A stretch of DNA of 64,000 nt from Anomaloglossus baeobatrachus. Taxonomy: Eukaryota; Chordata; Amphibia; Anura; Aromobatidae. The stretch covers positions 128,875,089-128,939,088 of the forward strand of contig NC_134364.1 of assembly GCF_048569485.1 (NCBI RefSeq), read 5' to 3'. Under the pieces are notes generated by a model, which saw only the letters and a list, made by a program, of their open reading frames with translations, was not told the DNA's origin and did no database searches. Every line of letters begins with the position of its first letter. The first letter of the stretch is position 1. Positions 9,734 through 19,201 of this stretch are shown here, piece after piece. The position numbers were made by a program, and so were the translations under genes.

Positions 9734-10335
9734 GTTGCAGTCGCCAAAGCCTCTAGGAAATTTGCCTTACCATTTGAAGACTTGGGATCATTAAAAGATC
9801 CATTGGACAAGAAGGCAGACCAATTCTGAAGAATACCTGGGAGGCCTCTGCCGGAGGAGTGCGACCTGCCATCGAGGCCACCTGTACGGCTAGATTGCTT
9901 ACAGTGTGGATAGATTGGACCAGCTTAGGGCAAAGGCCCCAAAAGAGGAGATATCTTCATCCGTTTCCCGGTTACGGGGATCAGCGGCCTTCCTGGCAGA
10001 TTCGACTAAATTAGCGGCAAAGTCGGCATCCCTCTCCAACGCAGCCAGAAGGGCCCTTTGGCTAAAATGCTGGCCGGGGTGATATTCAGATAAAAACAAA
10101 GCTCTGCAACATCCCTTGCCAGGGAGAACATTTATTTGGACCAGTGTTGGATGATATCCTAGAGAAGGCTAGTCATAAGAGAGGATTTCCTTTTCCATCC
10201 CTTTCCATGTTCCAGACATTCCTTTCAGAAGGGACAGGTTCGCCGAGGTGCACCAAACAGAGACCAGAATCGTTGGTCCGATAGGAAGAAGCCAGGGTAG
10301 GGGTTCATGTTCAAAGGACCAGAAAAGATCATCCC
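9734..10335 (+). pseudogene. DIRS copy C: gag-like region, downstream of the B insertion
   Basis: Copy C resumes after copy B. Broken coding sequence shows gag-like similarity to copy B's ORF1: short pieces such as SLKDP, RRALWLK and the nearby LEKA/SHKRG stretch correspond to SLKDPNDRQ, RRALWLKEW and the IIKKSKGK stretch of copy B. This supports the reading that B inserted within C's gag-like ORF. Confidence 0.65.
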
Positions 10336-12230
10336 AGTGACTTGTTTCCCCAGGTCGGAGGGAGAATCTCATATTTCCTTCCGTCCTGGGAGCAGATATC
10401 GTCACATCCGTGGATTCTCGGCCTAGTAAGATCAGGCCTCAAGCTTTTCTTCCATCACTCTCATCCTCAAAGGTTCGTTCTTACACCTCTGAGACGGTCT
10501 CCAGCGGAACAACTGGCCTTGGAGAAAGAAATTCGGCAGCTTCTACTCAAAGGAGTCTTGATAGAGGTTCCCAAACAAGAACAGAGAGAAGGATTCTACT
10601 CCACCCTCTTTCTGGTGAGGTAGCTCGACGGTTCGTATCGAACCATAATAAACCTGAAAGCTCTCAAGCAGTTCCTTCAAATAGACAGCTTCAAGATGGA
10701 GTCTGTGAGATCCACAGTAAAATATCTGTATCCACATTGTCACATGGCGGTGTTTCACCTGCGCGACGCATACTACCATGTCCCGATACACAGTCTGTTC
10801 CAGAAGTTCTTCAGAGTAGCCCTGACTATGGATGGACGGATCTGCCATTTCCAGTACAAAGCCCTCCCTTTCGGCCTCGCAGTGGCTCCGAGGATCTTCA
10901 TGAAGCTGTTATCTGAAGTAACCGCTTATCTGCGTCAGAAAGAAGTCATCATACCCCATCTGGACGACTTCCTAATTGTCGGCACCTCTGCTCAACATTG
11001 CACAGCCCTTCTACAGGAAGTACTGTCCTCCCTGACGGAGCTTGGATGGCTCATAAATCAAGAGAAGTCCAGATTAAACCCGTCCAAGATTCAGCTCTTT
11101 CTAGGCCTCACCTGGGACTCAGCCACTCAAATGTGGTGTCATCTACCGGATTACAAAGTGGATGGTCTTCAGACTCAGAGCGAGTACTGAATTCCAACCA
11201 GATTTCACTGAGGAGCAATGCCCCTTCTAGGCTCCTTGACATCGGCCATCCCGGCAGTCCGATGGGCTCAGTCACACACCAGAATCCTCCAGTGGGATAT
11301 CTTGGGACATCAGGAAGCTCTGGGGGGGATCACCTGGACAGATCCATTGTTCTCCGCCCTCACACAGTACAGTCCCTTCGTTGGTGGATGAATCCAATCA
11401 ATTTAAGAAGAGGGGTGCCTTGGATAATCCCAGAAACGGTGGTTGTGACCACCGACGCAAGCTTGTACGGTTGGGGGGCCCACCTACACGATCATCTAAT
11501 ACAAGGGAGATGGTCTGGAGGAGAAGCTCAAGGTTCCTCAAATACCAGAGAATTACTGGCGGTAGAAAAAGCGTTGTCAGTTTCCGCCATCACTGAAGGG
11601 TCACCACCATGTCAAGGTTCTATCAGACAACCAGGCAACAGTTATGTATCTCAACCATCAGGGAGGTACTGTACTTGTTCCAGGCCGATCATGGGTATAG
11701 CAAGCAGAATTCTTGCTCTGGCGGAGAACCATTTGGAATCCTTATAGGCTGTCCACATAAGAAGGAAAGAGAACTGTATGGTGGACTTTCTCAGTCGCAG
11801 CAGGTTACATCAAGGAGAATGGACCCTACAACAGTCCACTTTCAACCAGATAATGGAAGAGTGGAGGGTTCCAGAGAGATCTTTTTGCGACCAGGAAGAA
11901 CAGGAAAGTTCACCACTTCTGCTCACTAGATCCAAGGGATCATCCTTACTCTGTGGACGCTCTGTTGCTCAAATGGGACTTCAACCTCGCTTATGCCTTC
12001 CCTTCAGTCACCCTCATTCAAGCAGTTCTGAGGAAAGTGCGGGAGGACAAAGCAGCAGTCATTCTGATAGCCCCCTTTTGGTCAAAGAGGCCATGGTTTT
12101 ATTGGCTGACCAGACAGTCCATAACCAAACCATGGGTTCTGCCGGAATTGCCAGACCTCCTCTCTCAGGGTGCAGCCTTCCCCCCCCCGGAACGACAGGC
12201 TGCACCTCACAGTGTGGAATTTGAAAGGTC
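10336..12230 (+). pseudogene. DIRS copy C: broken reverse transcriptase/RNase H region
   Basis: This is the polyprotein region of the second DIRS family, broken in several places. Recognisable RT pieces include the region before the catalytic box (HLRDAYYHVPI, ALPFGLAVAPRIF) and a variant of the catalytic box (HLDDFLIV, near 10955-10980). RNase H pieces (VVTTDASLYGWGAHL, near 11440-11485) follow. The segment near 11778-12170 matches the RNase H tail and methyltransferase-like domain (MVDFLSRSRLHQGEW, VILIAPFWSKRPW). It is only distantly similar to copies A and B, so it is a separate family. Confidence 0.85.
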
Positions 12231-12234
12231 ACTT

Positions 12235-13254
12235 ATAGGAGGCAGCGGGTTTTCTCCAGGTCTAGTTTCTAGCTTGATGCAGTGTAGGAAACCTGTCAGT
12301 ACGCAGATTTAAGGGCGGATATAGACCAAGTTTTTAGCCTCCACAGGTGCAGATCCAGCCGGGCCAGTCCCAGTCCCTGTCATTCTAGAATTTCTTCAGA
12401 AGGGTTGGGAATTCAGTCTATCGGTTAGTACCCTAAAGGTTCAAGTCTCAGCCCTGGGTGCCTTGTATAACCATAATCTGGCCAGAGACCATTGGGTCTC
12501 CAGGTTTATTAGAGCCTGTTCTAAATCCAGACCACGACGCAGTATGACCCTGCCATCATGGGATCTTAATTTAGTCCTCTCTGCTTTAACTAAACCCCCC
12601 TTTGAGCCCCTGGATTCTTCTGTCTCAAGAATCTGTCCCTCAAGACTATTCTCCTGGTCGCTCTCACCTCAGCGCGCAGGGTTCGCGACCTCCAGGCCCT
12701 GTCAGTAAATCCACCCTATACTCAGTTTTTTGATAACAGAGTAGTCCTAAGAATGGACCATGCTTATTTGCCAAAGGTTAATTCTCACTTCCATAGAACT
12801 CAGTAGATTGTTCTCCCTTCCATTTATGATAATCCCTCTACTCAGGAAGAAATAGGGTGGCACTGCCTAGATGTTAAACGTTGTCTTCAGCAGTATTTAT
12901 CGGTCACTACAGAGTGGAGAAAGGATAGGTCATTATTTGTAGTATTTCAGGGTATTAGGAAGGGGCTTAGGGCTTCTAGGTCAACCTTATCCAGGTGGAT
13001 CAGAGATGCCATCTCCATGGCTTACACGGCTAGTGGGTGGTGAGGAAGTACCTGCTGGTCTCAAGGCTCACTCTACAAGAGCGATGGCATCTTCCTGGGC
13101 AGAAAGATCAGAAGTCTCCATTGAACAGATTTGTAAGGCGGCCACATGGTCTTCTCCGTCCACCTTTTTTAATCACTACCGACTTGATTTGTCCTTCACC
13201 GACCTCACCTTTGGGAGACGGGTTCTACAAATGTTGAGGATAAGAATTAAGTAA
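12235..13254 (+). pseudogene. DIRS copy C: broken tyrosine recombinase
   Basis: This is the recombinase region of copy C. Recognisable parts include LNLVLSALTKPPFEPL (near 12565-12615), matching NRVLVALQKPPFEPL of copy B, and an HxxR box, GLKAHSTRAMASSWAE, near 13056-13100. A conserved end with the tyrosine region (NHYRLDL) and FGRRVLQ lies near 13170-13235. The region is broken in a few places. It lies in the DIRS order after RT/RNase H. Confidence 0.85.
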
Positions 13255-13371
13255 CCAAAAATACTTAATTCAGCCATTTCATAGACTCAGGTATATAGTT
13301 TAGTTGATGTAGCCTAACACATATTTATGAATGCTTTTGTTTCTTACTAACACACACACATATATATAGTA

Positions 13372-14258
13372 CAGACCAAAAGTTTGGACACACCTCATTC
13401 AAAGAGTTTTCTTTATTTTTAGGACTCTGAAAATTGTAGATTCACATTGAAGGCATCAAAACTATGAATTAAAACATGTGGAATGAAATACTTAGTGTGA
13501 AACAACTGAAAATATATCTTATATTCATTACTACTTTGCACACTCTTAGCATTCTCTTGATGAGCTTCAAGAGGTAGTCACCGGAAATGGTTTTTCAACA
13601 GTCTTGAAGGAGTTCCCAGAGATGCTTAGCACTTGTTGGCGCTTTTGCCTTCACTCTGCGGTCCAGCTCACCCCCAAACCATCTCGATTGGGTTCAGGTC
13701 TGGTGACTGCGCAGACCAAGTCATCTGGCGTAGCACCCCATCACTCTCCTTCTTAGTCAAATAGCCCTTACACAGCCTGGAGGTGTGCTTGGGGTAATTG
13801 TCCTGTTGAAAAATAAATGATGGTCCAACTAAACACAAACCGGATGGAATAGTACGCCGCTGCAAGATGCTATGGTAGGCATGCTGGTTCTGTATGCCTT
13901 CAATTTTGAATAAATCCCCAACAGTGTCACCAGCAAAGCACCCCCACATCATCACACCTCCTCCTCCATGCTTCACGGTAGGAACCAGCCATGTAGAGTC
14001 CATCCGTTCACCTTTTCTACAAAGACACGGTGGTTGGATCCAAAGATCTCAAATTTGGACTCATCAGACCAAAGCACAGATTTCCACTGGTCTAATGTCC
14101 ATTCCTTGTGTTCTTTAGCCCAAACAAGTCTCTTCTGCTTGTTGCCTGTCCTTAACAGTGGTTTCCTAGCAGCTATGTTATCATGAAGGCCTGCTGCACA
14201 AAGTCTCCTCTTAACAGTTGTTCTAGAGATGAGAAGGTGTGTCCAAACTTTTGGTCTG
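13372..14258 (-). mobile_element. Tc1-like DNA transposon, N-terminally deleted (887 bp)
   Basis: Both ends carry the inverted repeat beginning CAGACCAAAAGTTTGGACAC. They are flanked by TA dinucleotides (13370-13371 and 14259-14260), the Tc1/mariner target duplication. The element lies on the minus strand inside the 3' tail of DIRS copy C, in a TA-rich stretch. At 887 bp it is well short of a usual 1.5-1.7-kb Tc1 element because the region encoding the DNA-binding domain is missing next to the 5' end. Confidence 0.9.
13560..14225 (-). pseudogene. Tc1 transposase remnant (catalytic domain only)
   Basis: Read on the minus strand, the remnant starts abruptly at RTTVKRRLCAAGL just inside the terminal repeat and lacks the paired helix-turn-helix DNA-binding domains. 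The catalytic domain follows: VLWSDESKFEIF carries the first Asp, FQQDNYPKHTS the second, and SPDLNPIEMVWG the Glu. The frame is disturbed around 14000 and after the Glu motif, where a stop follows MVWG although similarity goes on (ELDRR, AKAPTSAKHLW). The product cannot be a working transposase, but such a copy could be moved by a full-length relative. Confidence 0.85.
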
Positions 14259-14261
14259 TAC

Positions 14262-14267
14262 TGTGTG

Positions 14268-14317
<50 letters not shown>
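14262..14317. repeat. (TA)n microsatellite with short GT stretch
   Basis: A GTGTGTATGTGTATATATAT stretch runs into more than 20 TA dinucleotides, directly after the right TA of the Tc1 element. A matching CACACACATATATATA stretch lies just before the element at 13350-13367. The transposon therefore split one pre-existing microsatellite. Confidence 0.9.
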
Positions 14318-14321
<4 letters not shown>

Positions 14322-14354
14322 CAGTGATTTTCCTTAATACAATATATTAGTATA

Positions 14355-14650
14355 TGTAACTTTAAAGATGGCTCCTACATCTTGGCCAACACCCAAGATG
14401 ATCAACACGAAGGAGAATTCTCAACGTATGGACTGAGCAATCCAGCAGAGACTATGCAAATTCTTATAAGTCCTGAGCCCGATCTGTGATACTTGATTGG
14501 ACTATATTTTGTCTACACACTTTACTCCTCTAGAACTATAAAGACTTCATGGAAAATAAACGGGCAGAATTCACTGGCGTCGGTCATGAGAGAAAGTCAT
14601 AACTGACTTGTAGTTCATTATTTTATTCTTTCTCGTGTGCACACATGACA
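14355..14650 (+). mobile_element. Possible solo LTR (296 bp), weakly supported
   Basis: The segment starts TGTAAC and ends ATGACA, giving the TG...CA ends of an LTR. It carries a TATA-like CTATAAAG near 14537 and an AATAAA near 14554. Flanking pentamers GTATA and TTATA agree at four of five bases, which is weak as a target duplication. It lies between the recombinase region and internal complementary region of copy C, where B has only 70 bases, so some extra inserted sequence is expected here. No internal retroviral sequence is present. Confidence 0.35.
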
Positions 14651-14717
14651 TTATAATCTGAACACGGCAGTCAGGGCTTAAGAGACCCATTGTAGTCTCA
14701 CCTTAACACAAACAGTA

Positions 14718-16276
14718 CAGTCATGGCCAAAAGTTTTGAGAATGCTACAAATATTAATTTTTACAAAGTCTACTACTTCAGTTTTTCTAATGGCAATTTG
14801 CATATACTCCAGAATGTCATAAAGAGTGATCAGCTTAACAGCAATTACTTGCAAAGTCAATACTGGCTAAGAAAATGAACTTCAACCCCCAAAACACATT
14901 TCAACATCATTGCATTCCTGCCTTAAAAGGAGCAGCTAACATTGTTTTAGTGATTGTTCCATTAACACAGGTGTGGGTGTTGATGAGGACAGGGCTGGCG
15001 ATCAATCAGTCATGATTAAGTAAGAATGACACCACTGGACACTTTAAAAGGAGGCTGGTGCTTGGTATCATTGTTTCTCTTCAGTTAACCATGGTTTCTC
15101 TAAAGAAACACGTGCAGCCATCATTGCTCTGCACAAAAATGGCCTAACAGGGAAGAGTATCGCAGCTACAAAGTTCGCACCTCAGTCAACAATCTATTGC
15201 ATCATCAAGAACTTCAAGGAGAGAGCTTCCATTGTTGCCAAAAAGGCTCCAGGGCGCCCAAGAAGGACCAGCAAACGCCAGGACCGTATCTTAAAACTGT
15301 TTCAGCTGCGGGATGGGACTACCAGCAGTGGCGAGCTAGCTCAGCAATGGCAGCAGGCTGGTGTGAGTGCTTCTGCACGCACTGTGAGGCGGAGACTGCT
15401 TGAGCAAGGCCTGGTTTCAAGGAGGGCAGCAAAGAAGCCACTTCTCTCCAGAAAAAACATCAGGGACCGACTGATATTCTGCAAAAGGTACAGGGAGTGG
15501 ACTGCTGAGGACTGGGGTAAAGTCATTTTCTCACATGAATCCCCCTTTGGATTGTTTGGGACATCTGGAAAACAGCTTATTAGGAGAAGAACAGGTGAGC
15601 GCTACCATCAGTCTTGTCTCATGCCAACTGTTAAGCATCCGGAAACCATTCATGTGTGGGGTTGCTTCTCAACCAAGGGAATCGCACCACTCACAGTCTT
15701 GCCTAAAAACACAGCCATGAATAAAGAATTATACCAGAATGTCCTCCAAGAGCAACTTCTCCCAACTGTCCAAGAGCAGTTTGGCGCCCAACAATGCCTT
15801 TTCCAGCATGATGGAGCACCTTGCCATAAAGCAAAGGGGATCACTAAATGGCTCATGGAACAAAACAGAGATTTTGGGTCCATGGCCTGGAAACTCCCCA
15901 GATCTTAATCCCATTGAGAACTTGTGGGCAATCATCAAGAGACGGGTGGACAAACAAAAACCAACAAATTCTGGCAAAATGCAAGCATTGCTTATGCAAG
16001 AATGGACAGCGATCAGTCAGGATTTGCTCCAGAAGTTGATTGAGAGCATACCCGGGAGAATTGCAGAGGTCCTGAAGAAGGGTCAACCCTGCAAATATTC
16101 ACTTGCTGCATTAACTCATTCTAACTGTCAATAGAACCTTCTGGTCTCATAATATGATTGCAATTATATTTCTGTATGTGATGGAAACATCAGACAAACA
16201 CAATTAAAACCAGAGGGCAACAGATCATGTGAAAATATAATTTTGGTGTCATTCTTAAAACTTTTGGCCATGACTG
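14718..16276 (+). mobile_element. Tc1-like DNA transposon, near full length (1559 bp)
   Basis: The inverted ends begin CAGTCATGGCCAAAAGTTTT and are flanked by TA (14716-14717 and 16277-16278). The element sits in the 3' tail of DIRS copy C, just before that copy's internal complementary region. It contains one transposase gene on the plus strand. Size and structure are normal for a Tc1 element, but the transposase is damaged. Confidence 0.93.
15063..16131 (+). pseudogene. Tc1 transposase, nearly complete but inactivated
   Basis: The transposase frame is open from about 15063 but has no ATG at the expected N-terminus; the ATG at 15091 is in another frame and soon stops. The first helix-turn-helix region (GFSKETRAAIIALHKNGLTG), a GRPRRTS motif, the second DNA-binding region (SARTVRRRLLEQGL) and the catalytic domain are all present. 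The first catalytic motif reads VIFSHESPFGLFG, so the Asp expected before ES is His. The second Asp is in FQHDGAPCH and the Glu in SPDLNPIENLW. A frameshift near 15870-15890 separates the last part, which runs on to 16131. It is therefore a dead gene of a fairly young element. Confidence 0.9.
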
Positions 16277-16321
16277 TACTCCCTTCCTAAGATATTATCT
16301 CTGTAATTCTCTCGTGGTGCC

Positions 16322-16400
16322 GTCATGGGTGCTGGAAAAATACGTAATTACTTACCGGTAATGTGTGTTTTCTGAACCCATGACGGCACCCTTACATTCC
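16322..16400 (+). repeat. DIRS copy C: internal complementary region
   Basis: GTCATGGGTGCTGGAAAAA near 16323 mirrors the left end of copy C (2085-2103). The following TACGTAATTACTTACCGGTA mirrors the right end (about 16618-16655). Its place, just before the right terminal repeat, and its two-part structure match copy B. Confidence 0.88.
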
Positions 16401-16504
16401 CTCCCTGCACTTAGGTGTTACCAGTTTTTATTATTTCGCTCCTATTCACAGGGGTAGTTTTTTTGGTGGTGGAGCATGTCATAACAATGTTCATTTTTTT
16501 GGAG

Positions 16505-16655
16505 GTCCTTTCATGCTCTGTAATCCAACTGATGCGGGGAGAGGTACCACCCCTTTTTATCCTGGAGGTTTCCTGTCCTTGAAGGGCGGATCCCCTCTCT
16601 CGTGGTGCATTCATGGGTTCAGAAAAAAACACATTACCGGTAAGTAATTACGTAT
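16505..16655 (+). repeat. DIRS copy C: right inverted terminal repeat and outer end
   Basis: About 16523-16620 is the reverse complement of the left repeat at 2090-2188. The outer bases ACCGGTAAGTAATTACGTA are mirrored in the internal complementary region. After 16655 the sequence changes to a Tc1-type transposon end. Confidence 0.87.
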
Positions 16656-16657
16656 TT

Positions 16658-16826
16658 CCTTTTTATAATTTTTCAAATGTAAAAGATGATTTATTTTTTT
16701 TTGCCTGAAATACAAAAAAAGTTTCATTTTAACCTTTCGCCTTTTAGAGATTAATTTCAACATGCTCAACTGTTCACAATAGCAGTAATTTTTGACCAGG
16801 GGTGCACAAACATTTGCATGCCACTG
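16658..16826 (-). mobile_element. Truncated end of an old Tc1-like transposon
   Basis: The stretch ends in GGTGCACAAACATTTGCATG followed by CCACTG and then TA at 16827-16828. This is a Tc1-type terminal repeat in reverse orientation, with its usual AT-rich subterminal region. No transposase is attached, because the sequence is cut at 16655 by the right end of DIRS copy C. The simplest reading is that C inserted into this element and the other part lies left of the window. Confidence 0.75.
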
Positions 16827-16828
16827 TA

Positions 16829-18030
16829 TGTCTAAGTGTATCTAATCCCGTACTGTATGATGCTGGCTGATGAGCCGTGTATACGAGCATATGCTGGGAG
16901 TTGTAGTCTGGTCCTAATGCAGGTGATCTTTTCTGGCGGCTCGTTCCCCTCGCTGGGGGGGAATCTCGGAGACTGGTGGCCCTAGGGTGTAAGTCTCCAG
17001 GTGTCGCCCGGTGACCTTGGTGTATGAATGCCCCCTTTATACCGTCTCCTGGCTCTGGATGCAGCAGAACAGGTTCATCTACGCAACGAAGATCCAGAGA
17101 CAATAGCGCCTTTATCTGTGACGGGCTCAAGTCAGACCGGAGCAGAGTTTGGGGGGATGTACTTGTGACACCGGATGCTGAGAGAGTGTTCTGGATTTTT
17201 GCTGCTACCAGAATAAGTTTCAGCAGGAATACTGTCCCCGGAAAGCGGTCAGAGAACATTACAGTAATTCCCGCTGCGTCCAGCAGGTGTCAGTATTGTA
17301 TCCTAGTTCAGACCCAGATAGGGATGATGGAGGTCGTGTGGCGCGTTCTCTTCTATTAGACCAGAGATGGATTGGGGTCTGGGGGGGGCTTTTCCGGAAC
17401 AGAGAAATGAGTGATATAAATTATATAGGAGACTCATCACCTGCCTATGCTAATATGGCCACAGGCGATGTGGTGGAGCCGTCAGGCTGGTCTGCATCCC
17501 CTTTACCGCAGGCGTTGGGGCGATATCTGGGGTTGTAAATCATGTTTATACTCAGCCTGGTGAGCAGTGCTCGCTACAAGTTACACGTCTCCTATAACGA
17601 GGCGGGACAAGATCACAGCTCTAATCGCGACGATACGTGGGTAACAGAGGTGCCAAGACTTACGTTATACTTCTGCAAGGCCAGATGAGTCTGATTTCCT
17701 GATAATGGTAGTTACACATATATAATTCCTAGGATTTCTTGTATGTATGATACATGTATGCATAAGTGCTCACACTCTCTTTATAATTGATGGTGTGGTT
17801 ATGCTCATGCTACACAGTATCAGTGCTCAGCTGCCGCCATTTACAGCGAATCTGATTAACCCCTGAGAAAGTGTCGCTGTTCTTGGGGAAATTTTCTGGT
17901 CTGTAAACTGCTGACAACACAGCAAAGGATCTCACTGTGGGTGGAAAGTTATCAGTCGGGAGAAGGAACAAAACAATGCCCACTGTGAACACGTCCTCAA
18001 GGAGCTGCTTAAATCTGGCACAACAGTGAC
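16829..18030. other. Low-copy-looking intergenic sequence
   Basis: About 1.2 kb has no recognisable gene or repeat structure. Short frames (for example 17024-17359, plus strand) show no motif I recognise. The only notable site is a ZNF143-type motif at 16889-16908. The sequence is not obviously related to npr1. Confidence 0.5.
16889..16908 (-). promoter_or_regulatory. ZNF143/SBS-like motif
   Basis: On the minus strand the stretch reads GACTACAACTCCCAGCATAT, which fits the ACTACAA-TCCCAGCAT motif bound by ZNF143/THAP11 at many vertebrate promoters. No adjacent first exon is visible. The motif also occurs within dispersed repeats, so function is uncertain. Confidence 0.35.
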
Positions 18031-18034
18031 ATTC

Positions 18035-18670
18035 CTGAGAAATGGACATGGCTTAAAATTGATGAAAAGCAAAAAAGAAATGTGTTTCAGAGGCCGACGG
18101 CAACATTAAAGGAGCTGCAGGAATTTGTGGTTGTGTCCTGCATGTGACAAAAATCTCCCGTATTCTTATCTCTGGCCTGTGCATAGGATGACAAGACAGA
18201 TGCCTTTACAGAGAAAAACATCCACACCAGACTGCTCTGCCAAAACCTACACGAAGTTGGCCAAAAGACTGTGGGGAACGTGTTCTGTCTGATGAGCCCG
18301 AAGAGGAACTTTTTGACCTTAACTGCAAAACGTGCAGACACCACTGCGCATCCCCAAAAGATCCCCTCCCCACAGTGAGCCCTGGTGGGGGCAGCATCGT
18401 GTTTGGGGGCGGTTTGTTTTGGCAGCTGGGGCTTTCCTCAAGATGAAGGACATTATGAAAAGTCCAAACATCAGTCAATATTTATAGCTGAAGATGAAAA
18501 AATAAACTTTTCAGCACAACGACCCTGAGAGCTCCAAATCCGCAAAAGAACGGCTTCTCCAGAAGAAGATGATGGAAGTCATGGAAGGGCAGAGCCCAGA
18601 CCTGAGTCCAATGGAAATGTGTGGTGAAGAAGGCGCTGTACACAGGAGATGCCCCGCAGGCTGACAGAGG
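18035..18670 (+). pseudogene. Ancient Tc1/mariner transposase remnant
   Basis: Pieces of a Tc1-type transposase are readable across changing frames on the plus strand: VLSDEPEEELFD (compare SDES-ELFG), TVSPGGGSIVFGG (compare TVKHGGGSIM-WG), QHNDPESSKSAKERL (compare DNDPKH-SK) and QSPDLSPMEM followed by GAVHRRCP (compare QSPDLNPIEMLW). There are many stops and frameshifts, and no terminal repeats were found. It is much more decayed than the other Tc1 copies here and belongs to another lineage. Confidence 0.75.
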
Positions 18671-18764
18671 AGGAGCGGGGAAAGATCGGAGATCCTAGAG
18701 GTGCCCTGTGATGAGACGTCAGAACTACTGCTAAATGAATGGGAGACAGGAATATTCATATGAA

Positions 18765-19128
18765 AAGGCATGAGTGATGGGAGGTGGAGAGTACTACACA
18801 TGAATGAGTGATGGGAGGTGGAGAGTACTACACATGAATGAGTGATAGGAGGTGGAGAGTACTACACATGAATGAGTGATGGGAGGTGGAGAGTACTACA
18901 CATGAATGAGTGATGGGAGGTGGAGAGTACTACACATGAATGAGTGATGGGAGGTGGAGAGTACTACACATGAATGAGTGATGGGAGGTGGAGAATACTA
19001 CACATGACTGAGTGATGGGAGATGGAGAGCACTACACATGAATGAGTGATGGGAGGTGGAGAGTACTACACATGAATGAGTGATGGGAGGTGGAGAGTGC
19101 TACACACGAATATGTGATGGGATGGACG
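18765..19128. repeat. 34-bp minisatellite, about 10 copies
   Basis: The units contain GAGTGATGGGAGGTGGAGAG followed by TACTACACATGAAT. Copies are well conserved in the middle and degenerate at the right end. The words GAGTGATGG, GGAGAGTACTACACA and ATGAGTGATG are shared with the 31-bp array further right, so the two arrays probably share an origin. Confidence 0.92.
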
Positions 19129-19201
19129 ACGGGGGAGGGGTGTTAGAAAATAGACTTAGTTATCTAGTACTTTTCATTTTGATTTTTATCACTGATAAGT
19201 A

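Larger units (their letters stand above)
2085..16655 (+). mobile_element. DIRS retrotransposon copy C (second family), split by later insertions
   Basis: This is a DIRS element of a family clearly different from A and B. Its left inverted repeat (about 2090-2188) is mirrored at about 16523-16620. An internal complementary region near 16322-16385 mirrors both outer ends, which fixes the limits at about 2085 and 16655. Inside are gag-like sequence, RT/RNase H and tyrosine recombinase. Copy B sits within the gag-like part. Two Tc1 elements and a possible LTR sit in the 3' part. Without the insertions it would be near 6 kb. It is broken, with several breaks (probably more than five) besides the insertions, and is older than B. 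Confidence 0.85.

Noticed and set aside
17024-17359. 111-codon plus-strand frame in the unique region
   Set aside because: No recognisable domain, no supporting splice or promoter context, and a length expected by chance.
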